Shown here: piece after piece, positions 29,064 to 44,900 of the stretch
Layout: each line of letters begins with the position of its first letter
Numbering within the stretch: the stretch's first letter is position 1
Assembly (NCBI GenBank): GCA_958298945.1
Contig: OY282608.1
Coordinates: forward strand, 81,516,806 to 81,580,805
DNA from: Atherix ibis
Taxonomy: Eukaryota; Arthropoda; Insecta; Diptera; Athericidae
Reading direction: 5' to 3'
DNA: 64,000 bases
Notes under the pieces: generated by a model
Database searches by the model: none
What the model saw: only the letters and a program-made list of their open reading frames with translations
What the model was told of the DNA's origin: nothing
Program-made: the position numbers and the translations under genes

Positions 29064-32000
29064 TAGTCAACACACGAACAAACCAACAAACCAACAAGCC
29101 AACAAACCAACAAACCAACAAGCCAACAAACGAGCAAACCTACAAACCAACAAACCAACAAACCAAAAAACCAACAAACGAATAAACCAACAAACCAACA
29201 AACCAACAAGCCAACAAACCAACAAACCAACAAACCTACAAAACAACAAACTAACAAGCCAACAAACCAACAAGCCAACAAACGAACAAACGAACAAACA
29301 AATAAACCAACAAACGAACAAACCAACAAACCAACAAACCAACAAACCAACAAACCAAAAAACCAACAAACCAACAAACCAACAAACTAACAAACCAACA
29401 AACCAACAAACCAACAAGCCAACAAACCAACAAACCAACAAGCCAACAAATGAGCAAACCAACAAATCAACAAACAAATAAACCAACAAACGAACAAACC
29501 AACAAACCAACAAACCAACAAACCAACAAACCAACAAACCAACAAACCAACAAACCAACAAACCAACAAACGAACAAACCAACAAACCAACAAACCAACC
29601 AGCCAACAAGCCAACAAACCAACAAGCCAACAAACGAACAAACCAACAAACCAACAAACCAAGTAACCAACAAACCAACAAACCAACAAACCAAGAAACC
29701 AACAAACCGACAAACCAACAAGCCAACAAACCAACAAGTCAACAAACCAATAAACCAAGAAACCAACAAACCAATAAACCAACAAACCAACAAACCAACA
29801 AACCAACAAACTAACAAACCAACAAACCAACAAACCAACAAGCCAACAAGCCAACAAACGAATAAACCAAAACACCAACCAACCAACAAGCCAACAAACC
29901 AACAAACCAAAAAAACAACAATACAACAAGCGAACAAACCAAGAAACTAACAAACCAACAAGCCAACAAGCCAACAAACCAACAAACCAACAAACCAACA
30001 AACCAACAAACCAACAAACCAACAAACCAACAAACCAACAAACCAACAAACGAACAAACCAACAAACCAACAAACCAACCAGCCAACAAGCCAACAAACC
30101 AACAAGCCAACAAACGAACAAACCAACAATCCAACAAACCAAGTAACCAACAAACCAACAAACCAACACACCAAGAAACCAACAAACCGACAAACCAACA
30201 AGCCAACAAGCCAACAAGCCAACAAACCAACAAACCAACAAACCAACAAACCAACAAACCAACAAACCAACAAACCAACAAGCCAACAAACCAAGTAACC
30301 AACAAATCAACAAACCAACAAACGAACAAACCAACAAACCAACAAACCAACCAGCCAACAAGCCAACAAACCAACAAGCCAACAAACGAACAAACCAACA
30401 AACCAACAAACCAAGCAACCAACAAACCAACAAACCAACAAACCAAGAAACCAACAAACCGACAAACCAACAAGCCAACAAGCCAACAAGCCAACAAACC
30501 AACAAACCAACAAACCAAGAAACCAACAAACCAACAAGCCAACAAACCAAGTAACCAACCAACCAATAAACCAACAAACCAAGAAACCAACAAACCAACA
30601 AACCAACAAGCCAAAAAGCCAACAAACCAACAAGCCAATAAACGAACAAACGGACAAACCAACAAACCAACAAACCAACAAAGGAACAAACCAACAAACC
30701 AACAAACCGACAAACCAACAAAAAAAACAAGCCAACAAGCCAACAAACGAACAAACCAACAAACCAACAAACCAAAAAACCAACAAACCAAAAAGCCAGC
30801 AAACCAACAAACCAACAAACGAACAAACCAACAAACCAACAAACCAACAAACCAACAAACCAAAAAACCAACAAACGAACAAACCAACAAACCAACAAAC
30901 CAACAAACGAACAAACCAACAAACCAACAAACCAAAAAACCAACAAACCAACAAACCAACAAACCAACAAACCAACAAACCAACAAACCAACAAACCAAC
31001 AAACCAACAAACCAACAAACCAACAATCCAACAAACCAACAAACCAACAAACCAACAATCCAACAAACTAACAAACCAACAAACCATCAAGCCAACAAGC
31101 CAACAAACCAAATTGCCAACACACGAACAAACGAACAAACCAACAAACCAACAAAACAACAAACCAACAAACCAACAAACCACCAAACCAACAAACTAAC
31201 AAGCCCAGAAACCAACAAACCAACAAGCCAAGTAGCCAAAAAACCAAAAAACCAACAAACCATCAAGCCAACAAGCCATCAAAACCAACAACCCAACAAA
31301 CGAACAAACCAACAAACCAACAAACCAACAAATTAACAAACCAACAAGCCAACAAGCCAACAAACCAACAAGCTAACAAACGAACAAACCAACAAACCAA
31401 CGAACAAATAAACCAACAAACGAACAAACGAACAAACCAACATACCAACAAACCAACAAACCAACAAACCAACAAACCAACAAACCAACAAACCAACAAA
31501 CCAACAAACCAACAAACCAACAAACCAACAAACCAACAAACCAACAAACCAACAAACCAAGAAACCAAGAAACCAACAAACCAACAAACCAACAAACCAA
31601 CAAACCTACAAACCAACAAACCAACAAGCCAACAAGCCAACAAGCCAACAAACCAACAAGCTAACAAACGAACAAACCAACAAACCAACGAACAAATAAA
31701 CCAACAAACCAACAAACCAAGAAACCAACAAACCAACAAACCAACAAACCAACCAGCCAACAAGCCAACAAACCAACAAGCCAACAAACGAACAAACCAA
31801 CAAACCAACAAACCAAGTAACCAACAAACCAACAAACCAACAAACCAAGAAACCAACAAACCGACAAACCAACAAGCCAACAAGCCAACAAGCCAACAAG
31901 CCAACAAACCAACAAACCAACAAACCAACAAACCAACAAACCAACAAGCCAACAAACCAAGTAACCAACCAACCAATAAACCAACAAACCAAGAAACCAA

Positions 32001-33599
32001 CAAACCAACAAACCAACAAGCCAAAAAGCCAACAAACCAACAAGCCAATAAACGAACAAACGGACAAACCAACAAACCAACAAACCAAAAAAGGAACAAA
32101 CCAACAAACCAACAAACCGACAAACCAACAAACCAACAAGCCAACAAGCCAACAAACGACCAAACGAACAAACCAACAAACCAACAAACCAAAAAACCAA
32201 CAAACCAAAAAGCCAGCAAACCAACAAACCAACAAACGAACAAACCAACAAACCAACAAACCAACAAACCAACAAACCAAAAAACCAACAAACGAACAAA
32301 CCAACAAACCAACAAACCAACAAACCAACAAACCAACAAACCAACAAACCAACAAACGAACAAACCAACAAACCAAAAAACCAGCAAACCAACAAGCCAA
32401 CAAACCAACAAACCAACAAACCAACAAGCCAACGAACGAACAAACAAAAAAAAACACACTAACAAACAAAAAAACCAACAAGCGAACAAACCAACAAACC
32501 AACAAACCAACAAACCAACAAACCAACAAACCAACAAACCAACAAACCACCAAACCAACAAACTAACAAGCCCAGAAACCAACAAACCAACAAGCCAAGA
32601 AGCCAAAAAACCCAAAAAACAATAAACCATCAAGCCAACAAGCCATCAAAACCAACAACCCAACAAACGAACAAACCAACAAACCAACAAACCAACAAAC
32701 CAACGAACAAATAAACCAACAAACGAACAAACGAACAAACCACATACCAACAAACCAACCAACCAACAAACCAACAAACCAACAAACCAACAAACCAACA
32801 AACCAACAAACCAACAAACCAACAAACCAACAAACCAACAAACCAACAAACCAACAAACCAAGAAACCAAGAAACCAAGAAACCAACAAACCAACAAACC
32901 AACAAACCAACAGGCAAACAAACGAACAAACCAACAAACCACAAAACCAACAAACCAACAAGCCAACAAACCAACAAACCAACAAGCCAACAAACCAACA
33001 AACCAACAAGCCGACAAACGAACAAACCAACAAATCTACAAACAAATAAACCAACAAACTAACAAACAAATAAACCAACAAACCAATAAACCAACAAACC
33101 AACAAACTAACAAACCAACAAGCCAACAAACCAACAAACCAACAAACCAACAAACCAACAAACCAACAAACCAACAAACCAACAAACCAACAAACCAACA
33201 AACCAACAAACCAACAAACCAACAATCCAACAAACCAACAAACCAACAAACCAACAAACCAACAAACCAACAAACCAACAAACCATCAAGCCAACAAGCC
33301 AACAAACCAAATTGCCAACACACGAACAAACGAACAAACCAACAAACCAACAAACCAAAAAACCAACAAACGAACAAACGAACAAACCAACAAACCAACA
33401 AACCAACAAACCAACAAACCAACAAGCCAACAAACGAACAAACCAACAAACCAACAAACCAACAAACCAACAAACCAACAAACCAACAAACCAACAAACC
33501 AACAAACCAACAAACCAACAAACCAACAAACCAACAATCCAACAAACCAACAAACCAACAAACCAACAAACCAACAAACCATCAAGCCAACAAACCAAA
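29064..33599. repeat. Higher-order unit D1, 4,536 bp
   Basis: The unit is delimited by TAGTC landmarks at 29,064 and 33,600; 4,536 bp is exactly 567 octamers. Its first kilobase matches the unit that starts at 33,600 with constant offset. It contains AACAATACAACAAG near 29,920, AAGCCCAGAAAC near 31,201 and 32,568, AATTGCC at 31,111 and 33,310, and the AAACACACTAAC string near 32,451. It overlaps the decaying right edge of C2, because C2 and D share ancestry. Confidence 0.75.
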
Positions 33600-36500
33600 T
33601 AGTCAACACACGAACAAACCAACAAACCAACAAGCCAACAAACCAACAAACCAACAAGCCAACAAACGAGCAAACCTACAAACCAACAAACCAACAAACC
33701 AAAAAACCAACAAACGAATAAACCAACAAACCAACAAACCAACAAGCCAACAAACCAACAAACCAACAAACCTACAAAACAACAAACTAACAAGCCAACA
33801 AACCAACAAGCCAACAAACGAACAAACGAACAAACAAATAAACCAACAAACGAACAAACCAACAAACCAACAAACCAACAAACCAACAAACCAAAAAACC
33901 AACAAACCAACAAACCAACAAACTAACAAACCAACAAACCAACAAACCAACAAGCCAACAAACCAACAAACCAACAAGCCAACAAATGAGCAAACCAACA
34001 AACAAATAAACCAACAAACGAACAAACCAACAAACCAACAAACCAACAAACCAACAAACCAACAAACCAACAAACCAACAAACCAACAAACCAACAAACG
34101 AACAAACCAACAAACCAACAAACCAACCAGCCAACAAGCCAACAAACCAACAAGCCAACAAACGAACAAACCAACAAACCAACAAACCAAAAAACCAAGT
34201 AACCAACAAACCAACAAACCAACAAACCAAGAAACCAACAAACCGACAAACCAACAAGCCAACAAACCAACAAGCCAACAAACCAATAAACCAAGAAACC
34301 AACAAACCAATAAACCAACAAACCAACAAACCAACAAACCAACAAACTAACAAACCAACAAACCAACAAACCAACAAGCCAACAAGCCAACAAACGAATA
34401 AACCAAAACACCAACCAACCAACAAGCCAACAAACCAACAAACCAACAAAACAACAATACAACAAGCCAACAAACCAAGAAACTAACAAACCAACAAGCC
34501 AACAAGCCAACAAACCAACAAACCAACAAACCAACAAACCAACAAACCAACAAACCAACAAACCAACAAACCAACAAACCAACAAACGAACAAACCAACA
34601 AACCAACAAACCAACCAGCCAACAAGCCAACAAACCAACAAGCCAACAAACGAACAAACCAACAAACCAACAAACCAAGTAAATAACAAACCAACAAACC
34701 AACAAACCAAGAAACCAACAAACCGACAAACCAACAAGCCAACAAGCCAACAAGCCAACAAACCAACAAACCAACAAACCAACAAACCAACAAACCAACA
34801 ACCCAACAAACCAAGTAACCAACAAATCAACAAACCAACAAACGAACAAACCAACAAACCAACAAACCAACCAGCCAACAAGCCAACAAACCAACAAGCC
34901 AACAAACCAACAAACCAACAAACCAAGAAACCAACAAACCGACAAACCAACAAGCCAACAAGCCAACAAGCCAACAAACCAACAAACCAACAAACCAACA
35001 AACCAACAAGCCAACAAACCAAGTAACCAACCAACCAATAAACCAACAAACCAAGAAACCAACAAACCAACAAACCAACAAGCCAAAAAGCCAACAAAAC
35101 AACAAGCCAATAAACGAACAAACGGACAAACCAACAAACCAACAAACCAACAAAGGAACAAACCAACAAACCAACAAACCGACAAACCAACAAAAAAAAC
35201 AAGCCAACAAGCCAACAAACGAACAAACCAACAAACCAACAAACCAAAAAACCAACAAACCAAAAAGCCAGCAAACCAACAAACCAACAAACGAACAAAC
35301 CAACAAACCAACAAACCAACAAACCAACAAACCAAAAAACCAACAAACGAACAAACCAACAAACCAACAAACCAACAAACGAACAAACCAACAAACCAAC
35401 AAACCAAAAAACCAACAAACCAACAAACCAACAGAACAACAAACCAACAAACCAACAAACCAACAAACCAACAAACCAACAAACCAACAAACCAACAAAC
35501 CAACAATCCAACAAACCAACAAACCAACAAACCAACAAACCAACAAACCAACAAACCATCAAGTCAACAAGCCAACAAACCAAATTGCCAACACACTAAC
35601 AAACGAACAAACCAACAAACCAACAAACCAACAAACCAACAAACCAACAAACCACCAAACCAACAAACTAACAAGCCCAGAAACCAACAAACCAACAAGC
35701 CAAGTAGCCAAAAAACCAAAAAACCAACAAACCATCAAGCCAACAAGCCATCAAAACCAACAACCTAACAAACGAACAAACCAACAAACCAACAAACCAA
35801 CAAACCAACAAACCAACAAGCCAACAAGCCAACAAACCAACAAGCTAACAAACGAACAAACCAACAAACCAACGAACAAATAAACCAACAAACGAACAAA
35901 CGAACAAACCAACATAGCAACAAACCAACAAACCAACAAACCAACAAACCAACAAACCAACAAACCAACAAACCAACAAACCAACAAACCAACAAACCAA
36001 CAAACCAACAAACCAACAAACCAAGAAACCAAGAAACCAACAAACCAACAAACCAACAAACCAACAAACCTACAAACCAACAAACCAACAAGCCAACAAG
36101 CCAACAAGCCAACAAACCAACAAGCTAACAAACGAACAAACCAACAAACCAACGAACAAATAAACCAACAAACCAACAAACCAAGAAACCAAGAAACCAA
36201 CAAACCAACAAACCAACAAACCAACAAACCAACAGGCAAACCAACGAACAAACCAACAAACCAAAAAACCAACAAACCAGCAAGCCAACAAACCAACAAA
36301 CCAACAAAACAACAATCCAACAAGCCAACAAACCAACAAACCAACAAACCAACAAGCCAACAAGCCAACAAACCAACAAACCAACAAACCAACAAACCAA
36401 CAAACCAACAAACCAACAAACCAACAAACCAACAAACCAACAAACCAACAAACCAACAAACCCACAAACCAACAAACCAACAAACCAACAAACCAACAAA

Positions 36501-37632
36501 CCAACAAACCAACAAACCAACAAACCAACAAACCACCAAACCAACAAACTAACAAGCCCAGAAACCAACAAACCAACAAGCCAAGAAGCCAAAAACCCAA
36601 AAAACAATAAACCATCAAGCCAACAAGCCATCAAAACCAACAACCCAACAAACGAACAAACCAACAAACCAACAAACCAACAAACCAACAAATCAACAAG
36701 CCAACAAGCCAACAAACCAACAAGCTAACAAACGAACAAACCAACAAACCAACGAACAAATAAACCAACAAACGAACAAACGAACAAACCACATACCAAC
36801 AAACCAACCAACCAACAAACCAACAAACCAACAAACCAACAAACCAACAAACCAACAAACCAACAAACCAACAAACCAACAAACCAACAAACCAACAAAC
36901 CAACAAACCAACAAACCAACAAACCAAGAAACCAAGAAACCAACAAACCAACAAACCAACAAACCAACAGGCAAACAAACGAACAAACCAACAAACCAAA
37001 AAACCAACAAACCAACAAGCCAACAAACCAACAAACCAACAAGCCAACAAACCAACAAACCAACAAGCCAACAAACGAACAAACCAACAAATCTACAAAC
37101 AAATAAACCAACAAGCTAACAAACAAATAAACCAACAAACCAATAAACCAACAAACCAACAAACTAACAAACTAACAAGCCAACAAACCAACAAACCAAC
37201 AAACCAACAAACCAACAAACCAACAAACCAACAAACCAACAAACCAACAAACCAACAAACCAACAAACCAACAAACCCACAATCCAACAAACCAACAAAC
37301 CAACAAACCAACAAACCAACAAACCAACAAACCATCAAGCCAACAAGCCAACAAACCAAATTGCCAACACACGAACAAACGAACAAACCAACAAACCAAC
37401 AAACCAAAAAACCAACAAACGAACAAACGAACAAACCAACAAACCAACAAACCAACAAACCAACAAACCAACAAGCCAACAAACCAACAAACCAACAAAC
37501 CAACAAACCAACAAACCAACAAACCAACAAACCAACAAACCAACAAACCAACAAACCAACAATCCAACAAACCAACAAACCAACAAACCAACAAACCAAC
37601 AAACCATCAAGCCAACAAGCCAACAAACCAAA
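33600..37632. repeat. Higher-order unit D2, 4,033 bp
   Basis: The unit runs from the TAGTC landmark at 33,600 to the next at 37,633. It shares landmark order with D1: AACAATACAACAAG near 34,452, the AAGCCCAGAAAC string near 35,674 and 36,553, AATTGCC at 35,583 and 37,359, and GGCAAAC near 36,232 and 36,969. It lacks the AAACACACTAAC string of D1. Confidence 0.75.
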
Positions 37633-40600
37633 TAGTCAACACACGAACAAACCAACAAACCAACAAGCCAACAAACCAACAAACCAACAAGCCAACAAAC
37701 GAGCAAACCTACAAACCAACAAACCAACAAACCAAAAAACCAACAAACGAATAAACCAACAAACCAACAAACCAACAAGCCAACAAACCAACAAACCAAC
37801 AAACCTACAAAAGAACAAACTAACAAGCCAACAAACCAACAAGCCAACAAACGAACAAACGAACAAACAAATAAACCAACAAACGAACAAACCAACAAAC
37901 CAACAAACCAACAAACCAACAAACCAAAAAACCAACAAACCAACAAACCAACAAACTAACAAACCAACAAACCAACAAACCAACAAGCCAACAAACCAAC
38001 AAACCAACAAGCCAACAAATGAGCAAACCAACAAACCAACAAACAAATAAACCAACAAACGAACAAACCAACAAACCAACAAACCAACAAACCAACAAAC
38101 CAACAAACCAACAAACCAACAAACCAACAAACCAACAAACCAACAAACGAACAAACCAACAAACCCACAAACCAACCAGCCAACAAGCCAACAAACCAAC
38201 AAGCCAACAAACGAACAAACCAACAAACCAACAAACCAAGTAACCAACAAACCAACAAACCAAGAAACCAACAAACCGACAAACCAACAAGCCAACAAAC
38301 CAACAAACCAACAATACAACAAGCCAACAAACCAAGAAACTAACAAACCAACAAGCCAACAAGCCAACAAACCAACAAACCAACAAACCAACAAACCAAC
38401 AAACCAACAAACCAACAAACCAACAAACCAACAAACCAACAAACGAACAAACCAACAAACCAACAAACCAACCAGCCAACAAGCCAACAAACCAACAAGC
38501 CAACAAACGAACAAACCAACAAACCAACAAACCAAGTAACCAACAAACCAACAAACCAACAAACCAAGAAACCAACAAACCGACAAACCAACAAGCCAAC
38601 AAACCAACAAGCCAACAAACCAACAAACCAACAAACCAACAAACCAACAAACCAACAAACCAACAAGCCAACAAACCAAGTAACCAACAAATCAACAAAC
38701 CAACAAACGAACAAACCAACAAACCAACAAACCAACCAGCCAACAAGCCAACAAACCAACAAGCCAACAAACGAACAAACCAACAAACCAACAAACCAAG
38801 TAACCAACAAACCAACAAACCAACAAACCAAGAAACCAACAAACCGACAAACCAACAAGCCAACAAGCCAACAAGCCAACAAACCAAAAAACCAACAAAC
38901 CAACAAACCAACAAACCAACAAGCCAACAAACCAAGTAACCAACCAACCAATAAACCAACAAACCAAGAAACCAACAAACCAATAAACCAACAAGCCAAA
39001 AAGCCAACAAACCAACAAGCCAATAAACGAACAAACGGACAAACCAACAAACCAACAAACCAACAAAGGAACAAACTAACAAACCAACAAACCGACAAAC
39101 CAACAAACCAACAAGCCAACAAGCCAACAAACGAACAAACCAACAAACCAACAAACCAAAAAACCAACAAACCAAAAAGCCAGCAAACCAACAAACCAAC
39201 AAACGAACAAACCAACAAACCAACAAACCAACAAACCAAAAAACCAACAAACGAACAAACCAACAAACCAACAAACCAACAAACCAACAAACCAACAAGC
39301 CAACAAACGAACAAACCAACAAACCAACAAACCAAAAAACCAACAAACCAACAAACCAACAAACCAACAAACCAACAAACCAACAAACCAACAAACCAAC
39401 AAACCAACAAACCAACAAACCAACAATCCAACAAACCAACAAACCAACAAACCAACAAACCAACAAACCAACAAACCAACAAACCATCAAGCCAACAAGC
39501 CAACAAACCAAATTGCCAACACACGAACAAACGAACAAACCAACAAACCAACAAACCAACAAACCAACAAACCAACAAACCACCAAACCAACAAACTAAC
39601 AAGCCCAGAAACCAACAAACCAACAAACGAACAAACCAACAAACCAACAAACCAAAAAACCAACAAACCAACAAACCAACAGAACAACAAACCAACAAAT
39701 CAACAAACCAACAAACCAACAAACCAACAAACCAACAAACCAACAATCCAACAAACCAACAAACCAACAAACCAACAAACCAACAAACCAACAAACCATC
39801 AAGCCAACAAGCCAACAAACCAAATTGCCAACACACGAACAAACGAACAAACCAACAAACCAACAAACCAACAAACCAACAAACCAACAAACTAACAAGC
39901 CCAGAAACCAACAAACCAACAAGCCAAGTAGCCAAAAAACCAAAAAACCAACAAACCATCAAGCCAACAAGCCATCAAAACCAACAACCCAACAAACGAA
40001 CAAACCAACAAACCAACAAACCAACAAACCAACAAACCAACAAGCCAACAAGCCAACAAACCAACAAGCTAACAAACGAACAAACCAACAACCCAACGAA
40101 CAAATAAACCAACAAACGAACAAACGAACAAACCAACATAGCAACAAACCAACAAACCAACAAACCAACAAACCAACAAACCAACAAACCAACAAACCAA
40201 CAAACCAACAAACCAACAAACCAACAAACCAACAAACCAACAAACCAACAAACCAAGAAACCAAGAAACCAACAAACCAACAAACCAACAAACCAACAAA
40301 CCTACAAACCAACAAACCAACAAGCCAACAAGCCAACAAGCCAACAAACCAACAAGCTAACAAACGAACAAACCAACAAACCAACGAACAAATAAACCAA
40401 GAAACCAAGAAACCAACAAACCAACAAACCAACAAACCAACAAACCAACAAACCAACAGGCAAACCAACGAACAAACCAACAAACCAAAAAACCAACAAA
40501 CCAACAAGCCAACAAACCAACAAACCAACAAAACAACAATCCAACAAGCCAACAAACCAACAAACCAACAAACCAACAAGCCAACAAGCCAACAAACCAA

Positions 40601-41929
40601 CAAACCAACAAACCAACAAACCAACAAACCAACAAACCAACAAACCAACAAACCAACAAACCAACAAACCAACAAACCAACAAACCAACAAACCAACAAA
40701 CCAACAAACCAACAAACCAACAAACCAACAAACCAACAAACCAACAAACCAACAAACCAACAAACCAACAAACCAACAAACCACCAAACCAACAAACTAA
40801 CAAGCCCAGAAACCAACAAACCAACAAGCCAAGAAGCCAAAAAACCCAAAAAACAATAAACCATCAAGCCAACAAGCCATCAAAACCAACAACCCAACAA
40901 ACGAACAAACCAACAAACCAACAAACCAACAAACCAACAAATCAACAAGCCAACAAGCCAACAAACCTACAAGCTAACAAACGAACAAACCAACAAACCA
41001 ACGAACAAATAAACCAACAAACGAACAAACGAACAAACCACATACCAACAAACCAACCAACCAACAAACCAACAAACCAACAAACCAACAAACCAACAAA
41101 CCAACAAACCAACAAACAAACAAACCAACAAACCAACAAACCAACAAACCAACAAACCAACAAACCAAGAAACCAAGAAACCAACAAACCAACAAACCAA
41201 CAAACCAACAGGCAAACAAACGAACAAACCAACAAACCAAAAAACCAACAAATCAACAAGCCAACAAACCAACAAACCAACAAACCAACAAACCAACAAA
41301 CCAACAAGCCAACAAACCAACAAACCAACAAGCCAACAAACGAACAAACCAACAAATCTACAAACAAATAAACCAACAAACTAACAAACAAATAAACCAA
41401 CAAACCAATAAACCAACAAACCAACAAACTAACAAACTAACAAGCCAACAAACCAACAAACCAACAAACCAACAAACCAACAAACCAACAAACCAACAAA
41501 CCAACAAACCAACAAACCAACAAACCAACAAACCAACAAACCAACAAACCAACAATCCAACAAACCAACAAACCAACAAACCAACAAACCAACAAACCAA
41601 CAAACCATCAAGCCAACATGCCAACAAACCAAATTGCCAACACACGAACAAACGAACAAACCAACAAACCAACAAACCAAAAAACCAACAAACGAACAAA
41701 CGAACAAACCAACAAACCAACAAACCAACAAACCAACAAACCAACAAGCCAACAAACCAACAAACCAACAAACCAACAAACCAACAAACCAACAAACCAA
41801 CAAACCAACAAACCAACAAACCAACAAACCAACAAACCAACAAACCAACAATCCAACAAACCAACAATCCAACAAACCAACAAACCAACAAACCAACAAA
41901 CCATCAAGCCAACAAGCCAACAAACCAAA
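37633..41929. repeat. Higher-order unit D3, 4,297 bp
   Basis: The unit runs from the TAGTC landmark at 37,633 to the next at 41,930. AATTGCC occurs at 39,511, 39,823 and 41,632; the 312-bp spacing of the first two marks a local duplication (39 octamers). AAGCCCAGAAAC occurs near 39,601, 39,899 and 40,802. AACAATACAACAAG lies near 38,310. Confidence 0.75.
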
Positions 41930-44900
41930 TAGTCAACACACGAACAAACCAACAAACCAACAAGCCAACAAACCAACAAACCAACAAGCCAACAAACGAG
42001 CAAACCTACAAACCAACAAACCAACAAACCAAAAAACCAACAAACGAATAAACCAACAAACCAACAAACCAACAAGCCAACAAACCAACAAACCAACAAA
42101 CCTACAAAAGAACAAACTAACATGCCAACAAACCAACAAGCCAACAAACGAACAAACAAACAAACAAATAAACCAACAAACGAACAAACCAACAAACCAA
42201 CAAACCAACAAACCAACAAACCAACAAACCAAAAAACCAACAAACCAACAAACCAACAAACTAACAAACCAACAAACCAACAAACCAACAAGCCAACAAA
42301 CCAACAAACCAACAAGCCAACAAATGAGCAAACCAACAAACCCACAAACCAACAAGCCAACAAACCAACAAGCCAACAAACGAACAAACCAACAAACCAA
42401 CAAACCAAGTAACCAACAAACCAACAAACCAACAAACCAAGAAACCAACAAACCGACAAACCAACAAGCCAACAAACCAACAAACCAACAAAACAACAAT
42501 ACAACAAGCCAACAAACCAAGAAACTAACAAACCAACAAGCCAACAAGCCAACAAACCAACAAACCAACAAACCAAGAAACCAACAAACCAACAAACCAA
42601 CAAACCAACAAACCAACAAACCAACAAACGAACAAACCAACAAACCAACAAACCAACCAGCCAACAAGCCAACAAACCAACAAGCCAACAAACGAACAAA
42701 CCAACAAACCAACAAACCAAGTAACCAACAAACCAACAAACCAACAAACCAAGAAACCAACAAACCGACAAACCAACAAGCCAACAAGCCAACAAGCCAA
42801 CAAACCAACAAACCAACAAACCAACAAACCAACAAACCAACAAGCCAACAAACCATGTAACCAACAAATCAACAAACCAACCAACGGACAAACCAACAAA
42901 CCAACAAACCAACCAGCCAACAAGCCAACAAACCAACAAGGCAACAAACGAACAAACCAACAAACCAACAAACCAAGTAACCAACAAACCAACAAACCAA
43001 CAAACCAAGAAACCAACAAACCGACAAACCAACAAGCCAACAAGCCAACAAGCCAACAAGCCAACAAACCAAAAAACCAACAAACCAACAAACCAACAAA
43101 CCAACAAGCCAACAAACCAAGTAACCAACCAACCAATAAACCAACAAACCAAGAAACCAACAAACCAACAAACCAACAAGCCAAAAAGCCAACAAACCAA
43201 CAAGCCAATAAACGAACAAACGGACAAACCAACAAACCAACAAACCAACAAAGGAACAAACCAACAAACCAACAAACCGACAAACCAACAAACCAACAAG
43301 CCAACAAGCCAACAAACGAACAAACCAACAAACCAACAAACCAAAAAACCAACAAACCAAAAAGCCAGCAAACCAACAAACCAACAAACGAACAAACCAA
43401 CAAACCAACAAACCAACAAACCAAAAAACCAACAAACGAACAAACCAACAAACCAACAAACCAACAAACCAACAAACCAACAAGCCAACAAACGAACAAA
43501 CCAACAAACCAACAAACCAAAAAACCAACAAACCAACAAACCAACAAACCAACAAACCAACAAACCAACAAACCAACAAACCAACAAACCAACAAACCAA
43601 CAATCCAACAAACCAACAAACCAACAAACCAACAAACCAACAAACCAACAAACCATCAAGCCAACAAGCCAACAAACCAAATTGCCAACACACGAACAAA
43701 CGAACAAACCAACAAACCAACAAACCAACAAACCAACAAACCAACAAACCACCAAACCAACAAACTAACAAGCCCAGAAACCAACAAACCAACAAGCCAA
43801 GTAGCCAAAAAACCAAAAAACCAACAAACCATCAAGCCAACAAGCCATCAAAACCAACAACCCAACAAACGAACAAACCAACAAACGAACAAACCAACAA
43901 ACCAATAAACCAACAAACCAACAAACCAACAAGCCAACAAGCCAACAAACCAACAAGCTAACAAACGAACAAACCAACAAACCAACGAACAAATAAACCA
44001 ACAAACGAACAAACGAACAAACCAACATACCAACAAACCAACAAACCAACAAACCAACAAACCAACAAACCAACAAACCAACAAACCAACAAACCAACAA
44101 ACCAACAAACCAACAAACCAACAAACCGAGAAACCAAGAAACCAACAAACCAACAAACCAACAAACCAACAAACCTACAAACCAACAAACCAACAAGCCA
44201 ACAAGCCAACAAGCCAACAAACCAACAAGCTAACATACGAACAAACCAACAAACCAACGAACAAATAAACCAACAAACCAACAAACCAAGAAACCAACAA
44301 ACCAACAAACCAACAAACCAACAAACCAACAAACCAACAAACCAACAGGCAAACCAACGAACAAACCAACAAACCAAAAAACCAACAAACCAACAAGCCA
44401 ACAAACCAACAAACCAACAAAACAACAATCCAACAAGCCAACAAACCAACAAACCAACAAACCAACAAGCCAACAAGCCAACAAGCCAACAAACCAACAA
44501 ACCAACAAACCAACAAACCAACAAACCAACAAACCAACAAACCAACAAACCAACAAACCAACAAACCCACAAACCAACAAACCAACAAACGAACAAACCA
44601 ACAAACCAACGAACCAACAAGCCAACAAGCCAACAAACCAACAAGCCAACAAACGAACAAACCAACAAACCAACAAACCAAGTAACCAACAAACCAACAA
44701 ACCAACAAACCAAGAAACCAACAAACCGACAAACCAACAAGCCAACAAGCCAACAAGCCAACAAGCCACAAACCAACAAACCGACAAACCAACAAACCAA
44801 CAGGCCAACAAACCAAGTAACCAACAAACCAATAAACCAACAAACCAAGAAACCAACAAACCAACAAGCCAACAAGCCAACAGACCAACAAGCCAGCAAA

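Larger units (their letters stand above)
22822..29880. repeat. About 7.1-kb higher-order repeat, copy C2 (diverged copy of C1)
   Basis: This tandem copy of the preceding unit has its offset drifting in steps: 7,135 at the left, 7,128 after the A run, 7,120 from about 18.2 kb of C1, then 7,128 and 7,136 near 20 kb, and 7,063 after 21.3 kb. Most steps are single octamers. Visible substitutions include AAGCAAC in C1 (near 17,881) versus AACCAAC here (near 25,009), CCCGCC (19,318) versus CCAGCC (26,438), and CCAGCAAAC (18,710) versus CCAACAAAC (25,830). The right limit is approximate because homology decays after about 29,620. Confidence 0.85.
22001..41950. repeat. TAGTCAACACACG landmark, five copies
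   Basis: A sister form of the previous landmark lies about 270-300 bp downstream of five AATTGCC copies. It occurs at 22,001, 29,064, 33,600, 37,633 and 41,930. The intervals of 7,063, 4,536, 4,033 and 4,297 bp define the higher-order units used in this annotation. Five of the ten AATTGCC copies lack this partner, which suggests truncated units. Confidence 0.85.
21711..43700. repeat. AATTGCCAACACACG landmark, ten copies
   Basis: A non-octamer string, AATTGCCAACACACG, usually preceded by AAACCATCAAGCC about 30 bp upstream, occurs at 21,711, 28,774, 31,111, 33,310, 35,583 (CACACTAAC form), 37,359, 39,511, 39,823, 41,632 and 43,680. It is rich in T and CA by local standards and is conserved far better than its surroundings, so it works as an index mark for higher-order units. 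Its spacing varies from 312 bp to about 7.1 kb, showing many internal losses and gains. Confidence 0.85.

Noticed and set aside
41634..42860. A 408-codon open frame on the + strand (Asn/Gln/Thr/Lys/Pro repeat) resembling a low-complexity surface or prion-like protein
   Set aside because: It has the same cause: all frames are open, its starts are arbitrary, and the composition follows directly from AAACCAAC.
21711..43700. AATTGCC...CACACG landmarks as transposon ends or integration sites
   Set aside because: They are not in inverted orientation, have no element between them, and share long octamer flanks. They behave as inherited variants of the higher-order unit.
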